Assembly: GCA_023052935.1 (NCBI GenBank)
Contig: CM041294.1
Coordinates: 24,570,641-24,634,640 of the forward strand
Direction of reading: 5' to 3'
From: Piezodorus guildinii
Lineage: Eukaryota > Arthropoda > Insecta > Hemiptera > Pentatomidae
Length of the DNA stretch: 64,000 nucleotides
How positions within the stretch are numbered: position 1 is the first letter of the stretch; each line of letters begins with the position of its first letter. A program made the position numbers and the translations under genes. The notes beneath the pieces are model-generated. The model worked only from the letters and a program-made list of their open reading frames with translations. It was not told where the DNA came from and did no database searches. This document shows, piece after piece, positions 12,061 through 24,380 of the stretch.

Positions 12061-12953
12061 TTGGGTTGTCTCATGAAATGTCCGTTTTCAAGGTAAAGGA
12101 TTTTTATTAAAAATACGATATGAAAACAAGATAATTTTATTCGAAGTATTTACCTTCTTTTTCTACACATTTTTCCCAGCGTAACACCAACTTTTTTATC
12201 TCCGAACTGAAAAACTCTGAGCTTTGAAGTGAAACAAAATCTGAAAACGCACTTTTCACTTGATCATCATTTTCAAAAAGTTTTCCTTTGACGAAGTTGT
12301 CTAAATTTCTGAACAGGTGGTAATCTGTTGGAGACAAGTCGGGAGAATATGGTGGGTGCGGAAGAACTTCGTAGCCCAGTTCTTTCAATTTTTGCACGAT
12401 ATGTTTTAAAACATGCCGCTCAGTGAGATCATGAGGTACCCATGTATCGAGCTTTTTTACTTTTCCAATACACTTTAAATGTCTGGAAACGGTAGATGCA
12501 CTTGCATTTAGTTGCGCTGAGAGTCTTTTAACTGTCTTTTAAGGACATCGTTGTCTATTACGGACGGAGGTCTTCCTCGGGGAGTTTTCCAAGATTTCCA
12601 AGTCGGTATCCCCAGCTGAAAACTTAGCAAACCAACGGCGAATGGTCCGTTCATTAACACTCCCTTCCCCAAACGCCTTGCAAATATTTCTAGCGGCCTC
12701 AGCTGCTGAATGGCCGAGTTTAAACTCGTACAAAAATATTACTCGGAAATCGCGTATTTCTATGTTTATATTTGGAGGTATACTAAAAAGTGGGTAATTG
12801 ATTGGGAAGCTAATGTTTATAATACAAAGGTAGAGAATTAGTAACTGTTTACTTTAAATATGCAAACATTCGGAAGAAAAGAACAGAGACCTGCAAAATC
12901 CTTTATGTATTTCAGAAACTATAAAAACAGACATTTCATGTGAAACAACCCAA
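12061..12953 (-). mobile_element. mariner deletion derivative, copy B
   Basis: An 893-bp element, TTGGGTTG...CAACCCAA, bounded by TA at 12059-12060 and 12954-12955. On the minus strand an N-terminal frame (12539-12733) encodes the helix-turn-helix segment, beginning YEFKLGHSAAEAARNICKAF. After a deletion, the C-terminal frame (12137-12397) carries LPHPPYSPDLSPTDYHLF. The segment with the first two catalytic aspartates is missing at the same junction as in copy A, so both are copies of one non-autonomous variant. A fully active family member elsewhere must have moved them. Confidence 0.92.
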
Positions 12954-12955
12954 TA

Positions 12956-14001
12956 ATTAGCCAAAAAGTGAAGATTCTATAAGTGGTTTTAAACTACCTC
13001 ATGATGATAAAAACAAAAGAGAAAAACACTTCAGGATCAAAATAAATTCCATGAAAACAACTTAAGGAATGTAAACAAGAAACAAAAAAAATAAAATGAA
13101 CCCTGTTTATTAGATATGCGAAAACGTAGTAGAGACTCATTATCTTAAGCTACTGAACTCAACTGTGGCAAGACGTTAAAAAAAATTTGATTTAACAAAA
13201 GTTTGAACTTCTGCGCCATTAGGAGAATTTTAGGATAATTCAATATGCATTGGTTATTTCTACGGGTCAGTTAATATAATAAATATTGACAAAGGTAAAG
13301 GATTTTTTATATGAAACAGAAAATATAAGAGGTAAAATTAGATTCAATATTCGTGGCTTTAGGATTTTGTGAAAAACATGAGAAAAAAAGAAAATTTATT
13401 CATTGAAGGTTCGTCAATACAGTAAAGCAATGAACATATTTTTACCACTTTCTAAGGCTCCGAATGAATGACGAATGTTCATTGTTTTACGTTCTAATAA
13501 AAAATAGATTTTTTTTTTTTTTTTTTTGTTTCTTTGCCTTTGTCCTTCAATTAATAATTTAATTTAATAATTACCTCATGTTAACGTAAGATTATCATAC
13601 ACGAATTTTTCGGGAATTAATAAAATCTATAAAAATACACAATATAAATATGACTTCTGCATTGAGTGGTTACGAATGTAATTAGTCGGCCATTATAAAA
13701 AGTAATAAATATTATTGAAATAATTACCAAATTAATATCTTATTAAGATTCGGTTTTCAAAATGAGTTTTCTTTTTTAAAAAGAATCATAACCAAACGGA
13801 TTATGTTATAAAAGAACGAATTTTTTTTCTCGCTCAATTACTTCTCAACAAGACGATAATTTGATGTGATTCATAAGGACGTGGTTTTAGTGGTTTTCTT
13901 GAATGCTTGTAGGTAAAATAAGCATTCATTTTAGATATCAATAATCTTAATTTAAAAATATAATACATACATCAACTAAGGTCTCAGATATTATAAATTC
14001 T
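12956..14001. other. Non-coding stretch
   Basis: AT-rich with a T-run at about 13508-13527. No gene seen. Confidence 0.4.
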
Positions 14002-14288
14002 GGGATCACCTGTGTTGTAGTGGCTAGCGTAACAGCATTTCATCTATGCCCAAGGTCGTGGGTTCACACTCGACAGATGGTCTAAGGATTTTTTAAAGGG
14101 TGTAAAAAAATCTTGTTTATAGAACCGTTGGGACGTAAAATTATTGTCCTGAGCCTATGGGACGTCAGGTACTTGTTAAAGATCCCTATCCTAATTATAT
14201 CAAAGGGAAATGCAAAATTTAGGACTCCCACTTTAGTATCGTCAGATAAGCTAAAATAGCATTAATTGACGTTAAATGAATAAACAAC
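14002..14288 (+). mobile_element. tRNA-derived SINE
   Basis: A diverged, near full-length copy: a GGGATCACCTGTG head, a GGTCGTGGGTTCACAC B-box area, and a tail ending GACGTTAAATGAATAAACAA. Confidence 0.8.
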
Positions 14289-14375
14289 AATTTTTCTAAA
14301 AATAATACGCCAAATCGTTCTTTAAACATGAATATAGTATACTCTGATCATTGGAATTTACAAATCCTACTATAG

Positions 14376-14545
14376 CATTTCCAAGTCAATTGTAACCTTT
14401 TCCAAGTCAAATGTAACTTTTTCCAAGTCAAATGTAACCTTTTCCAAGTCAAATGTAACCCTTTCCATTTCAAATGTCACCTTTTCCAAGTCAAATGTCA
14501 CCTTTTCCATTTCAAATGTTACCTTTTCCAAGTCAAATGTCACCT
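14376..14545 (-). repeat. 21-bp minisatellite, left end
   Basis: About eight tandem copies of a unit like TTCCAAGTCAAATGTAACCTT. The minus strand stays open because the unit is 21 bp, giving a seven-residue repeat KVTFDLE/KVTFEME. It is the outermost part of the foldback arm. Because the open frame follows directly from the period, it is not evidence for a gene. Confidence 0.9.
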
Positions 14546-14794
14546 TTTTCTTCACTTCTAGCCTTAAATATTCCGTTTTATTTATTTATTTATTGAAAAA
14601 TAATTAGTTTAATTGACATTATGACTTTTTTAATAATTTTGGCATATAATAATTGATATTTTTTTTGGGTCTCTTAGATATTTGATATCAAGTTCTGTTT
14701 TTTACTAGCTAATATTTAAAAAAAATTAATTATCGTCTATTTAGTTTTAAGATAGTTGTTGATTTTGATTTTTTGGAGAGGAGGGGTAGTTTTT

Positions 14795-15660
14795 TGGAAT
14801 AATTAATGTGTTTTCGGGTATTATAATTAAATTTTTTGAGCTGTATTTTTTATCGCTCGCGTGCATTTTAACTCGCATTAAATTTTAATGTTTTTTATTG
14901 ATATAGGGATTAATTAATGTGCTTTCGGGTGGTTATGATTACGTTTTTCGAGCTGTATTTTTTTCGCTCGCGCTTATTTTAACTAAAATTTACTTTTTAT
15001 GTGTTTTATTGATATAGGGATTAATTAATGTGCTTTCGGGTTGTTATGATTACGTTTTTCGATCTGTATTTTTTATCGCTCATGCGTATTTCAACTCGCA
15101 TTTACTTTTAATGTTTTTTATTGATATAGGGATTAATTATTTTGCTTTCGGGTGGTTATGATTACGTTTTTCGAGCTGTATTTTTTTCGCTCGCGCTTAT
15201 TTTAACTAAAATTTACTTTTTATGTGTTTTATTGATATAGGGATTAATTAATGTGCTTTCGGGTGGTTATGATTACGTTTTTCGATCTGTATTTTTTATC
15301 GCTCATGCGTATTTCAACTCGCATTTACTTTTTATGTTTCATATTGATATAGGTGTTGAAAATTGTGTTTTCGGGTCCTATAATTATGTTTTTTTTAGTT
15401 TTATTTATTTATCGCTCCCGCGAATTTTAACTCGAATTTACTTTTAATGTTTTTTATATATAGAGACATAATTAATGTGCTTTTGGGTGGTTATGATTAC
15501 GTTTTTGAGCTGTATCTTTTATCGCTTATGCGTATTTCAATTCGGATTTACTTTTGATATTTTTTATTGTTATAGACGTTTGTAATTATCTTTTCGGGTC
15601 TTGTGATTACGTTTTTTAAGCTGTTTTTTTTTGTCGCTTGCTCTCATTTCAACTTGCATT
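14795..15660 (+). repeat. ~112-bp tandem repeats, left arm
   Basis: Units begin near 14795, 14906, 15017, 15129, 15240, 15351, 15464 and 15573. Each has the pattern GGGATTAATTAATGTGCTTT, a CGGGTGGTTATGATTACG tract, and TCGCTCGCGC. Inner units are more diverged than outer ones. Confidence 0.85.
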
Positions 15661-15985
15661 TGCAGTGGTCTTTCTTTGTTTTTGTTTTAGGGGATTCTCA
15701 TAACGTGTTTTGAACTTTATTCTTTTATGCGCTTGGGAATTTCTACAAACCGTAGGTATTATGTTATAATATGATGCAAAAATTATTTATTGTTTTTTTG
15801 CAGGATCTGATTACATTTTTGATTTGGACGTTACATCGCGATTGCGTATTCTTCTAGATCACTTTTCATTTAATTTAAAATGTGCACTAGCTATAAATAA
15901 ATGTCATAAACTCTATTAGTATTCCCGAAAACACTATAAACGATCCCTCTTTCGAATATTTATGAAATAGAAAGAGTAACTTAAA
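15661..15985. other. Central spacer of the palindrome
   Basis: Single-copy sequence between the inverted arms. No coding frame or structural RNA is recognised. Confidence 0.6.
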
Positions 15986-15989
15986 ATGA

Positions 15990-16900
15990 GTAACAATTTT
16001 CAACACCTATATCAATATGAAACATAAAAAGTAAATTTAGTTAAAATAAGCGAGAGCGATAAAAAATACAGCTCGAAAAACGTAATCATAACCACCCGAA
16101 AGAACATTAAGTAATCCCTATATCAATAAAAAACATTAAAAGTAAATGCGAGTTGAAATACGCATGAGCGATAAAAGATACAGCTCAAAAACGTAATCAT
16201 AACCACCCAAAAGCACATTAATTATGTCTCTATATAAAAAACATTAAAAGTAAATTCGAGTTAAAATTCGCGGGAGCGATAAATAAATAAAACTAAAAAA
16301 AACATAATTATAGGACCCGAAAACACAATTTTCAACACCTATATCAATATGAAACATAAAAAGTAAATGCGAGTTGAAATACGCATGAGCGATAAAAAAT
16401 ACAGATCGAAAAACGTAATCATAACCACCCGAAAGCACATTAATTAATCCCTATATCAATAAAACACATAAAAAGTAAATTTTAGTTAAAATAAGCGCGA
16501 GCGAAAAAAATACAGCTCGAAAAACGTAATCATAACCACCCGAAAGCACATTAATTAATCCCTATATCAATAAAAAACATTAAAAGTAAATGCGAGTTGA
16601 AATACGCATGAGCGATAAAAAATACAGATCGAAAAACGTAATCATAACAACCCGAAAGCACATTAATTAATCCCTATATCAATAAAACACATAAAAAGTA
16701 AATTTTAGTTAAAATAAGCGCGAGCGAAAAAAATACAGCTCGAAAAACGTAATCATAACCACCCGAAAGCACATTAATTAATCCCTATATCAATAAAAAA
16801 CATTAAAATTTAATGCGAGTTAAAATGCACGCGAGCGATAAAAAATACAGCTCAAAAAATTTAATTATAATACCCGAAAACACATTAATTATTCCAAAAA
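15990..16900 (-). repeat. ~112-bp tandem repeats, right arm
   Basis: The inverse of the left-arm array, with about eight units. Units such as ATTAATTAATCCCTATATCA recur at the same period. The open frame at 16244-16438 (minus) is identical in translation to that at 15253-15447 (plus), which shows how closely the arms match. Confidence 0.85.
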
Positions 16901-17338
16901 ACTACCCCTCCTCTCCAAAAAATCAAAATCAACAACTATCTTAAAACTAAATAGACGATAATTATTTTTTTTAAATATTAGCTAGTAAAAAACAGAACTT
17001 GATATAAAATATCTAAGAGACCCAAAAAAAATATCAATTATTATATGCCAAAATTATTAAAAAAGTCATAATGTTAATTAAACTAATTATTTTTCAATAA
17101 ATAAATAAATAAAACGGAATATTTAAGGCTAGAAGTGAAGAAAAAGGTTACAATTGACTTGGAAATGCTATATATAATATATAGTATAGTAATGATAGCA
17201 TATAGTATAAGGTATAATATATAGAATAGTAAAGATAGTATATAGTATACAGTATAATAGACAGTATAGTAATGATAGTATGTAGTATACTGTATAATCA
17301 TAGTATTGTAATGAAACTAAAGATTCCATTGAGTAATC
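16090..17338 (-). repeat. First copy of 1.25-kb direct duplication
   Basis: Reappears at 17415-18669 with a shift of about 1331 bp. It comprises right-arm tandem repeats, the unique segment, one 21-bp unit and an AT-rich TATAGTATAGTAATGATAG tract (17165-17338). Confidence 0.85.
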
Positions 17339-17414
17339 TCAACCATGAGGACAGGTATGCACACTGGCCGATGCACTTGAACAAGATATAAGTATTTTTT
17401 TCATTATAAAGTTC

Positions 17415-18669
17415 AAATAACCACCCGAAAGAACATTAAGTAATCCCTATATCAATAAAAAATATCAAAAGTAAATCCGAATTGAAATACGCATAAGCGA
17501 TAAAAGATACAGCTCAAAAACGTAATCATAACCACCCAAAAGCACATTAATTATGTCTCTATATATAAAAAACATTAAAAGTAAATTCGAGTTAAAATTC
17601 GCGGGAGCGATAAATAAATAAAACTAAAAAAAACATAATTATAGGACTCGAAAACACAATTTTCAACACCTATATCAATATGAAACATAAAAAGTAAATG
17701 CGAGTTGAAATACGCATGAGCGATAAAAAATACAGATCGAAAAACGTAATCATAACCACCCGAAAGCACATTAATTAATCCCTATATCAATAAAACACAT
17801 AAAAAGTAAATTTTAGTTAAAATAAGCGCGAGCGAAAAAAATACAGCTCGAAAAACGTAATCATAACCACCCGAAAGCAAAATAATTAATCCCTATATCA
17901 ATAAAAAACATTAAAAGTAAATGCGAGTTGAAATACGCATGAGCGATAAAAAATACAGATCGAAAAACGTAATCATAACAACCCGAAAGCACATTAATTA
18001 ATCCCTATATCAATAAAACACATAAAAAGTAAATTTTAGTTAAAATAAGCGCGAGCGAAAAAAATACAGCTCGAAAAACGTAATCATAACCACCCGAAAG
18101 CACATTAATTAATCCCTATATCAATAAAAAACATTAAAATTTAATGCGAGTTAAAATGCACGCGAGCGATAAAAAATACAGCTCAAAAAATTTAATTATA
18201 ATACCCGAAAACACATTAATTATTCCAAAAAACTACCCCTCCTCTCCAAAAAATCAAAATCAACAACTATCTTAAAACTAAATAGACGATAATTATTTTT
18301 TTTAAATATTAGCTAGTAAAAAACAGAACTTGATATAAAATATCTAAGAGACCCAAAAAAAATATCAATTATTATATGCCAAAATTATTAAAAAAGTCAT
18401 AATGTTAATTAAACTAATTATTTTTCAATAAATAAATAAATAAAACGGAATATTTAAGGCTAGAAGTGAAGAAAAAGGTTACAATTGACTTGGAAATGCT
18501 ATATATAATATATAGTATAGTAATGATAGCATATAGTATAAGGTATAATATATAGAATAGTAAAGATAGTATATAGTATACAGTATAATAGACAGTATAG
18601 TAATGATAGTATGTAGTATACTGTATAATCATAGTATTGTAATGAAACTAAAGATTCCATTGAGTAATC
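17415..18669 (-). repeat. Second copy of 1.25-kb direct duplication
   Basis: Nearly identical to 16090-17338. Frames at 17083-17301 and 18414-18632 translate identically, and those at 16244-16438 and 17575-17769 differ at one residue. The first 150 bp are somewhat more diverged. The 17339-17414 spacer between the copies is unique. Confidence 0.85.
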
Positions 18670-18674
18670 ATTTT

Positions 18675-18930
18675 AATGTTAATTAAACTAATTATTTTTC
18701 AATAAATAAATAAATAAAACGGAATATTTAAGGCTAGAAGTGAAGAAAAAGGTGACATTTGACTTGGAAAAGGTAACATTTGAAATGGAAAAGGTGACAT
18801 TTGACTTGGAAAAGGTGACATTTGAAATGGAAAGGGTTACATTTGACTTGGAAAAGGTTACATTTGACTTGGAAAAAGTTACATTTGACTTGGAAAAGGT
18901 TACAATTGACTTGGAAATGCTATATATCAT
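18675..18930 (+). repeat. Outer end of the palindrome with 21-bp minisatellite
   Basis: A third copy of the terminal segment, carrying the full set of 21-bp units. Its plus-strand translation over the first 61 codons from 18740 is the same as the minus-strand translation from 14555. The two outermost ends are therefore an essentially perfect inverted repeat 4 kb apart. Confidence 0.9.
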
Positions 18931-20048
18931 TCTAGTAAATGGACAACCTACCCCGATATACGATTTATGAATAATGATTACCGCCTTGTTTAATAAAGTT
19001 GGCTAGCTCTGTCTTGACAAATTAAGGAAACCTCTATTCATACAAGTTGAGAACACCAAGTAAGAGAAATTAGGGTTTAGAAAATTAGGAAACTGCGTCA
19101 TTTGACCTCATCGGGAAGCCCGGCAACTAAGAATAGATTAGAGGTCAAAGTTCTTCCAAAGCAGCGGATGCACAGGGCACGTGGGTGCGTCACATAAGAC
19201 ACATTTTCAAGAATTCAGAGTTAATTTATGACCGAAAGTGTGCGGACTGGTTTTGGTCGCCAAGAGATCTTGTTTTCTGCAATAAGAACTTGAGTCTGCA
19301 GAGGAGGAAGAGTAAAACATATCAAATACTTAGTTTAAAAACGGCGATGGTAAATCCAAGAATCGATTTCATGCACATAATAGATTTTTCTCGAGGTCAG
19401 ACAGTTAACAGGGCAAATAGCCGATTACTGGTTGCACAAAATTGATGCCTTCCAAACAATGGCATTGACGTCAGATAGACAATTAGCAAAACGACGTAAA
19501 ACGATGATAATTATTCAGGCCAGGTTCAAGGTACAAATTAATTAGTACAACGCTTTTAAGTAATACAATTTTTCCTAATATAATGTAATTAACGAACAAA
19601 TTAACGACGTTAATTAATAAACAAAGTAACGTTTACAAAATATGACGCTATAAAAATATGCTTTTCCGACGAACTCAAATTTAAACAGCAAAATATAAAA
19701 GACGAATACTAACTGCAAATTAAATCAATGAAAGGAATCAGAAAAACATAACCGAATATGTAAGCTAAACTTGATCATTTTCAATATTATTTTAACTCTT
19801 CAAAATATATTAATGAAATACTTAATATGACCTAGATCGTTGAGAGTGGTGCTTTTAGCATGAGAAGACTGGACGAAACACGGAACACCAAGAAGTACAT
19901 TGACATTTTGGCGAAGCAAGTTCATTGTCGGAAATCATTACATAAATGCCAAAATTTATCTAAATCACATATCCACATTATTTTTGTCAATTTGCTTCAT
20001 CAACAGTTAACATAGTGAGGTCCCGACCTAAGATAGAACGAACTAATA
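18931..20048. other. Non-coding stretch
   Basis: No supported feature. An 86-codon frame at 19185-19445 (plus) resembles no family that I recognise. Confidence 0.35.
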
Positions 20049-20050
20049 TA

Positions 20051-20946
20051 TTGGGTTGATGCAAAATTAATGCAGGTTTTTAGTAGGTATTGTAAATACG
20101 CCATATCTTTACTTTAACCATATATATTTAATCAAAATAATTTCCATCTGAATCAATGCACTTTTGCCAACGTTCAACAAGCTTTCTTATTCCACCAGAA
20201 ATAAATCCGAATCCCTGGGCTCAATGAAATCACGAAAAGAATTTTCAATGTCGTCCTGGTTTTGAAAATTTTTCTCCCTCAAAAAGTTGTCCAGATGCCT
20301 GAAAAAGTGGAAGTCTGTAGGAGAGAGGTCAGGTGAATAAGGCGGATGTTGGAGAACTTCGTAGCCCAACTCGTGCAGTCGTCGAAGCGTTGGTTGTGCA
20401 ACGTGTGGTCTGGCGTTATCGTGGAGCAGGATCGGCCCCTTCCGATTCATCAATGCTGGGCAAAGACGTTGCAATTTTTGAGTTCCGAGTTCCGCCGCCA
20501 TTTCTCGTGTGGTTTTGGTTGGGTCTTCTTCCACTTATGACCTCAGCTGGTCGTTGTCCAGAGCAAGATGACGGCCCCGACCTTCCTTGTCTTCGAGGTC
20601 GAAATCTCCTCTGCGAAACTTCTGGAACCAACGCTGCACCGTGCACTCATTAATAAGCCCCTGACCCCACACTTCATTAATATTACGAGCCGTTTGCGCA
20701 GCGCTGCGCCCTAATTTAAATTCGTAAAAATAAATTTGACGAAAATCGCACTTTGACATTTTCGATTCAAGACCTTTGAACACACTGAACAAAACGATTT
20801 TACTAAACAAATTCATGGTGAAAGAGAGGGTATTAGATAAGGTTTGTTTTGGTATAATAATAATCGATGTTAGGATTAGCTTTGTTTACACAATTGGAAT
20901 TAAGATATTGCAATAGAGGAACCTGCATTAATTTTGCATCAACCAA
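20051..20946 (-). mobile_element. mariner deletion derivative, second family
   Basis: An 896-bp element with inverted ends TTGGGTTGATGCAAAATTAA and its complement, flanked by TA at 20049-20050 and 20947-20948. On the minus strand an N-terminal transposase frame (20535-20816) includes YEFKLGRSAAQTARNINEVW. It ends in TAA, and the same frame continues at 20534-20187. That part keeps HDNARPH (second aspartate) and HPPYSPDLSPTDFHFF (third). A deletion joins the DNA-binding part to the segment just before HDNARPH, so the first catalytic aspartate is lost. The termini differ from those of the mariner copies at 378 and 12061. Confidence 0.92.
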
Positions 20947-21496
20947 TAGTTCACGGTCAGACTACTGGTATATTGAAATTGCATATGAGCCCAACTAAGG
21001 TCTGCAGAGAAAATTCCGTCATCCGCATATTAAATTTTATATATAAACGCATACAAAAATTTCTGGAAAAATGCCTAAGTGTGTTTGAATAAATGGCAAT
21101 TGGTTTGAATAAATAGACATTGTGACATGTCTTCAAGATCAAAAACATCATATATACACTTTTCTCTGTTTGCCTTTGAATAATTGCTGATGGAATAAAT
21201 AGTAAGAAAAAGTATTGCGATCGTGAAAATTTTCGAATTCACGCTTTCTACGGAAACACCAACTTTTTAGGGTTCCCTGAGTCCAAATGACCAAGTCCCG
21301 CAATAAAGTCTGTGTGGTAACTCCAGCGCGAAAACGAAAATTTTAAATATTGTACAAGACAACTCCACGCCCGAGATGTTACAGTAACTTTTTCATCGAA
21401 ATCGGCTTACCAGAAGAGCAACAACTACAAAAATATTTGTTTAATGCAATTTTTTGTTTTTGAACTTAAGAACAGTAATAAAACATATAATAACAT

Positions 21497-21775
21497 GGGA
21501 TCACTTGTTGCTGGGTGGCTAGCATAACAGCCTCCTATGCCAAAGGTCACGGGTTCAAACCTGCAGGTGATCCTAGGATTTTTTAATGGGAGTAAAAAAA
21601 TCCTTAGTTATGCCGTCCTACGGATGGGACGTTAAAAGGTGATCCCAAGCCTGTGCGATGTCAGGTACTAGTTAAAGTAGTTTAAATCCCTATCCTACTA
21701 AACTCTTGATAGGCAAAATTTAGGACTCCCACTGTAGCATCGTCCGATTAGCCATAGTAGTATAAAAGTAAACTA
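21497..21775 (+). mobile_element. tRNA-derived SINE
   Basis: A full-length, well-conserved copy: GGGATCACTTGTTGCTGGGT head, GGTCACGGGTTCAAACCTG B box, body, and a GATTAGCCATAGTAGTATAA tail. It is inserted in the repeat at 21213-22335. Confidence 0.9.
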
Positions 21776-21877
21776 AACATTTTTTAAAAGAATATTATCT
21801 TATACACACTATTGTCAAAGTTAACGGAGAGTGATGAAAAGCCAATAAAACGAACTGTCGTAGGTAATAATATAATT

Positions 21878-22139
21878 TTGTTCGATAAATATCAGACCGT
21901 TCTACAAAAGAAGTCATGGAATATGTTTTTAAACAATTTATTTAATTTCTAGTCATCGCAACGTTTCAGCCTCTAGGGCCATTCTCAAGCTTCATGCATA
22001 TCCATGTTACATATCATTTCATTTCACCGCTTTTCAGCAGCGTCGTCATAATTTTTAAAAAATATCATTTTTCAAAAAACTCAACAGTTTTCGGCCGTCT
22101 TATAGGTGTTCTCGTGCGCGACTAATATTTATCGAACAA
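21878..22139. mobile_element. Short element with 15-bp TIRs
   Basis: Begins TTGTTCGATAAATAT and ends ATATTTATCGAACAA. It is absent from the matching position of the repeat copy at 51571-52360, so it is an insertion. Inside (21951-21997, minus strand) a tract GGCCCTAGAGGCTGAAACGT resembles the motif in the inverted-repeat elements at 11413 and 31121. Confidence 0.6.
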
Positions 22140-22610
22140 ATATTCAAAACAATTACGACAATGATAAAAAAATAATTAATAACATTATTTAATAAAACAC
22201 GTGTTTCTATTAAAATCTAATTTAAATAATTCTTTAACAATTTATTTTCGTCTATAAATTTGTTTAAAAATTCTTGAATTGTTATAAAAAATGGGGGTAA
22301 GTAATGTCGCGCACCAGATTTTTTTAATATGCATTGTTACTTTTTTGATTCTCCCAATATATTTTTGACATAGGTTTTGGGAGAATATTTTTATTTATAT
22401 AACATTTGTCCCTAAGAACTAACGTTAAGGAGCTAAACGAGTTTGGATTGAAAAAAGTCCGTCAGTCCGAAAATTTAATTTCTTCTCTGACTGGGATAAG
22501 CAGTAAATTATAGATAGACATATCCAACACCTATTCTTTTTCCCAGAGAAGGAGAAATACTAAACCCAAATTTTGTATTAAGATAAATTAATTTACTTGA
22601 TCACTATAAT

Positions 22611-23600
22611 TTACTAGCTGTTGTCAGCGACTTCGTCCGCGCGAATTTCTGTTATTATGATCGGGATTAAGAGTTTTTAAAGAATATATTCCAAAGAACT
22701 TCTTCGTAAATGATATTTTTAGTTTTATTCTCTTGTGGTAGAAGAACGTACTGATTTTCTCCGCAACCCGATTTTAATAATGCGACATATACAATGAGTC
22801 TTGAAAGTATTCGGAATTCACTATCATTTTGTGTGTAGCTTACTTGCTTTTCAGTTATTATTTCTGTTTTTAAAGAGTTGTTACTCACTTTATAAATGTT
22901 AAGAGGAAGGTATACATTAGACGAACCCAAAAATCACAATAGTCATTTTATATTTAACGGTTTCAACGTTAATTTACGAAAAATATAAAAATAGTAGTGT
23001 CAAAAGTATTCGGAATAAAAAGGTTTCCGATTTGGAATTTAGTGAGAATTTGAACATTTGAAACCATTAAACAATAGGATTTTCCATTTAAACCAACAAA
23101 ACAATTTCCGAATACAGACACTGAATGATCTGGTAATTTTACAAAATTAATTGTTTAATCTTAAAAAAAAAAAATAAACATTTCAGTTATCTGGTTCGTG
23201 ATTTTGCTTTATGGAAGTCTCTTTTAACGATTTATGAATTAAAAAGTATTATATAAATTAATAATTGTGAAATATAATTATTAAATGAAAAGAAATAGGA
23301 ATTCCTAATACTTTTGACACTCACTATAGTTGGCAGTGTGAAAAGCATTCTTGGCGTAAATCGATTCCTATTCCCTATGATTTATTAATTGTTACGACAA
23401 AATATAATTCAACGGGAAATTATATTATTTTAAAATTTAAAGGTAAATCATTGGGAATCATTGGGATGCGAGGTCAATTTCCTCCGTTTTTTTCCAGATT
23501 TTCCTCTGATTCTTCACTCCTATTGGTCACAGAATTTTTCAATTCGAACCAGTAGTTTTTGAGATTAGCGCGTTCAAACAAACAAACTCTTCAGCTTTTG
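22611..23600. repeat. Possible interspersed repeat with GCGACTTCGTCCGCG motif
   Basis: The left end has GCTGTTGTCAGCGACTTCGT followed by CCGCGCGAA. The right end has CAGTAGTTTTTGAGATTAGC, then GCGTTCAAACAAACAAAC. Both strings resemble ends of a dispersed element that I have seen widely in insect sequences. The middle is AT-rich and includes a near-repeat of AAAAGTATTCGGAATAAAAA. The class is not determined. Confidence 0.35.
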
Positions 23601-23694
23601 TATAGATTTTAAATAACGTCTGAAAGAATAAATATTGTATAAGTTCATTGAACCTGAAGAAAGTAACATCATACGTGCCTCCTCGATAACTAAG

Positions 23695-23790
23695 AAGAAA
23701 ACTAATCGATAGCGAGGTATCGAACCCACGACTTCACGGTCAAGGTCGGTAACACTTCCGATCACCCGAGCACAGCGTGCATATTCGTAG
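23695..23790 (-). repeat. tRNA-like sequence (SINE relic)
   Basis: The minus strand reads CGCTGTGCTCGGGTGATCGG, then a B-box-like GTGGGTTCGATACCTCG. The spacing is tRNA-like, but no complete cloverleaf is evident. Confidence 0.4.
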
Positions 23791-23800
23791 TTCCTACTCA

Positions 23801-24380
23801 CGATAGATATATTATCCCCTTGTTTTATTTCAAACTTCTAAGATAAATATTAACAATTCACTAGCAAACTCGATATAATAAAATTAGGAAGAAAAAAAAG
23901 GATTCGAAATTCTTTGGCTAACGTAGGTATGTATCACCATTACTTTCATTTTTATTTGGCAGAAATGATAATTACAGATTGTGACTACTGAATTCATTTA
24001 TTTCGGTTTCACCAAAATATTTCTGGTTTCATTAGGATAAGTTCTAATGAGAATATACACATTGGGAAAAATAACAACACCGTTCAAATATGTTGACGTT
24101 TTGTCGGATTAGAGATTAGCTGTTTTTCATTATTGAAAATTAACGGAAAATTAATTAATTTACTAGGCAACGAAAAATTGGTAAAAATAATAAATGAAAC
24201 GTTAAAAAATAGCAATGATTATTTGAAAATAAAAAAATCTTACTACCTACTTTATGATGTTTATGTATGGTTGCTTTTGTACTTTATAGTTTATTGGAAG
24301 AAAATGTTAGACTTAGATATTCAAATATAATCGAATTTTCAAAATTAATTTATTTGATAATTGTAATTAATAAATTTCCC
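23801..24380. other. Non-coding stretch
   Basis: AT-rich. A 65-codon AT-biased frame (24133-24330, plus) has no family resemblance. Confidence 0.35.

Larger units (their letters stand above)
14370..18930. mobile_element. Foldback-like composite palindrome
   Basis: A 4.6 kb block with matching inverted ends (TATAGCATTTCCAAGTCAA at the left and its complement at the right). The left arm runs 14370-15660: a 21-bp minisatellite, a unique segment, then about eight 112-bp tandem repeats. A central spacer of about 330 bp follows. The right arm (15990-17170) mirrors this. It is followed by a near-identical direct copy of the right arm and a third copy of the terminal segment. There is no transposase. 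Long inverted repeats made of tandem subrepeats recall the Foldback (FB) and Galileo elements of Drosophila; the family assignment is inference. A TA target duplication is possible but not certain. Confidence 0.75.
21213..22335 (+). repeat. Unclassified interspersed repeat, copy 1 (with two nested insertions)
   Basis: Shares many blocks in order with 51571-52360: GTGAAAATTTTCGAATTC, GCACGAAAACGAAAA-like, TTTTGAACTTAAGAACAGTA, GGAGAGTGATGAAAAGC and GTAGGTAATAATATAAT. In this copy a SINE (21497-21775) and a TIR element (21878-22139) interrupt it. No protein is recognised. The real ends are not defined. Confidence 0.6.
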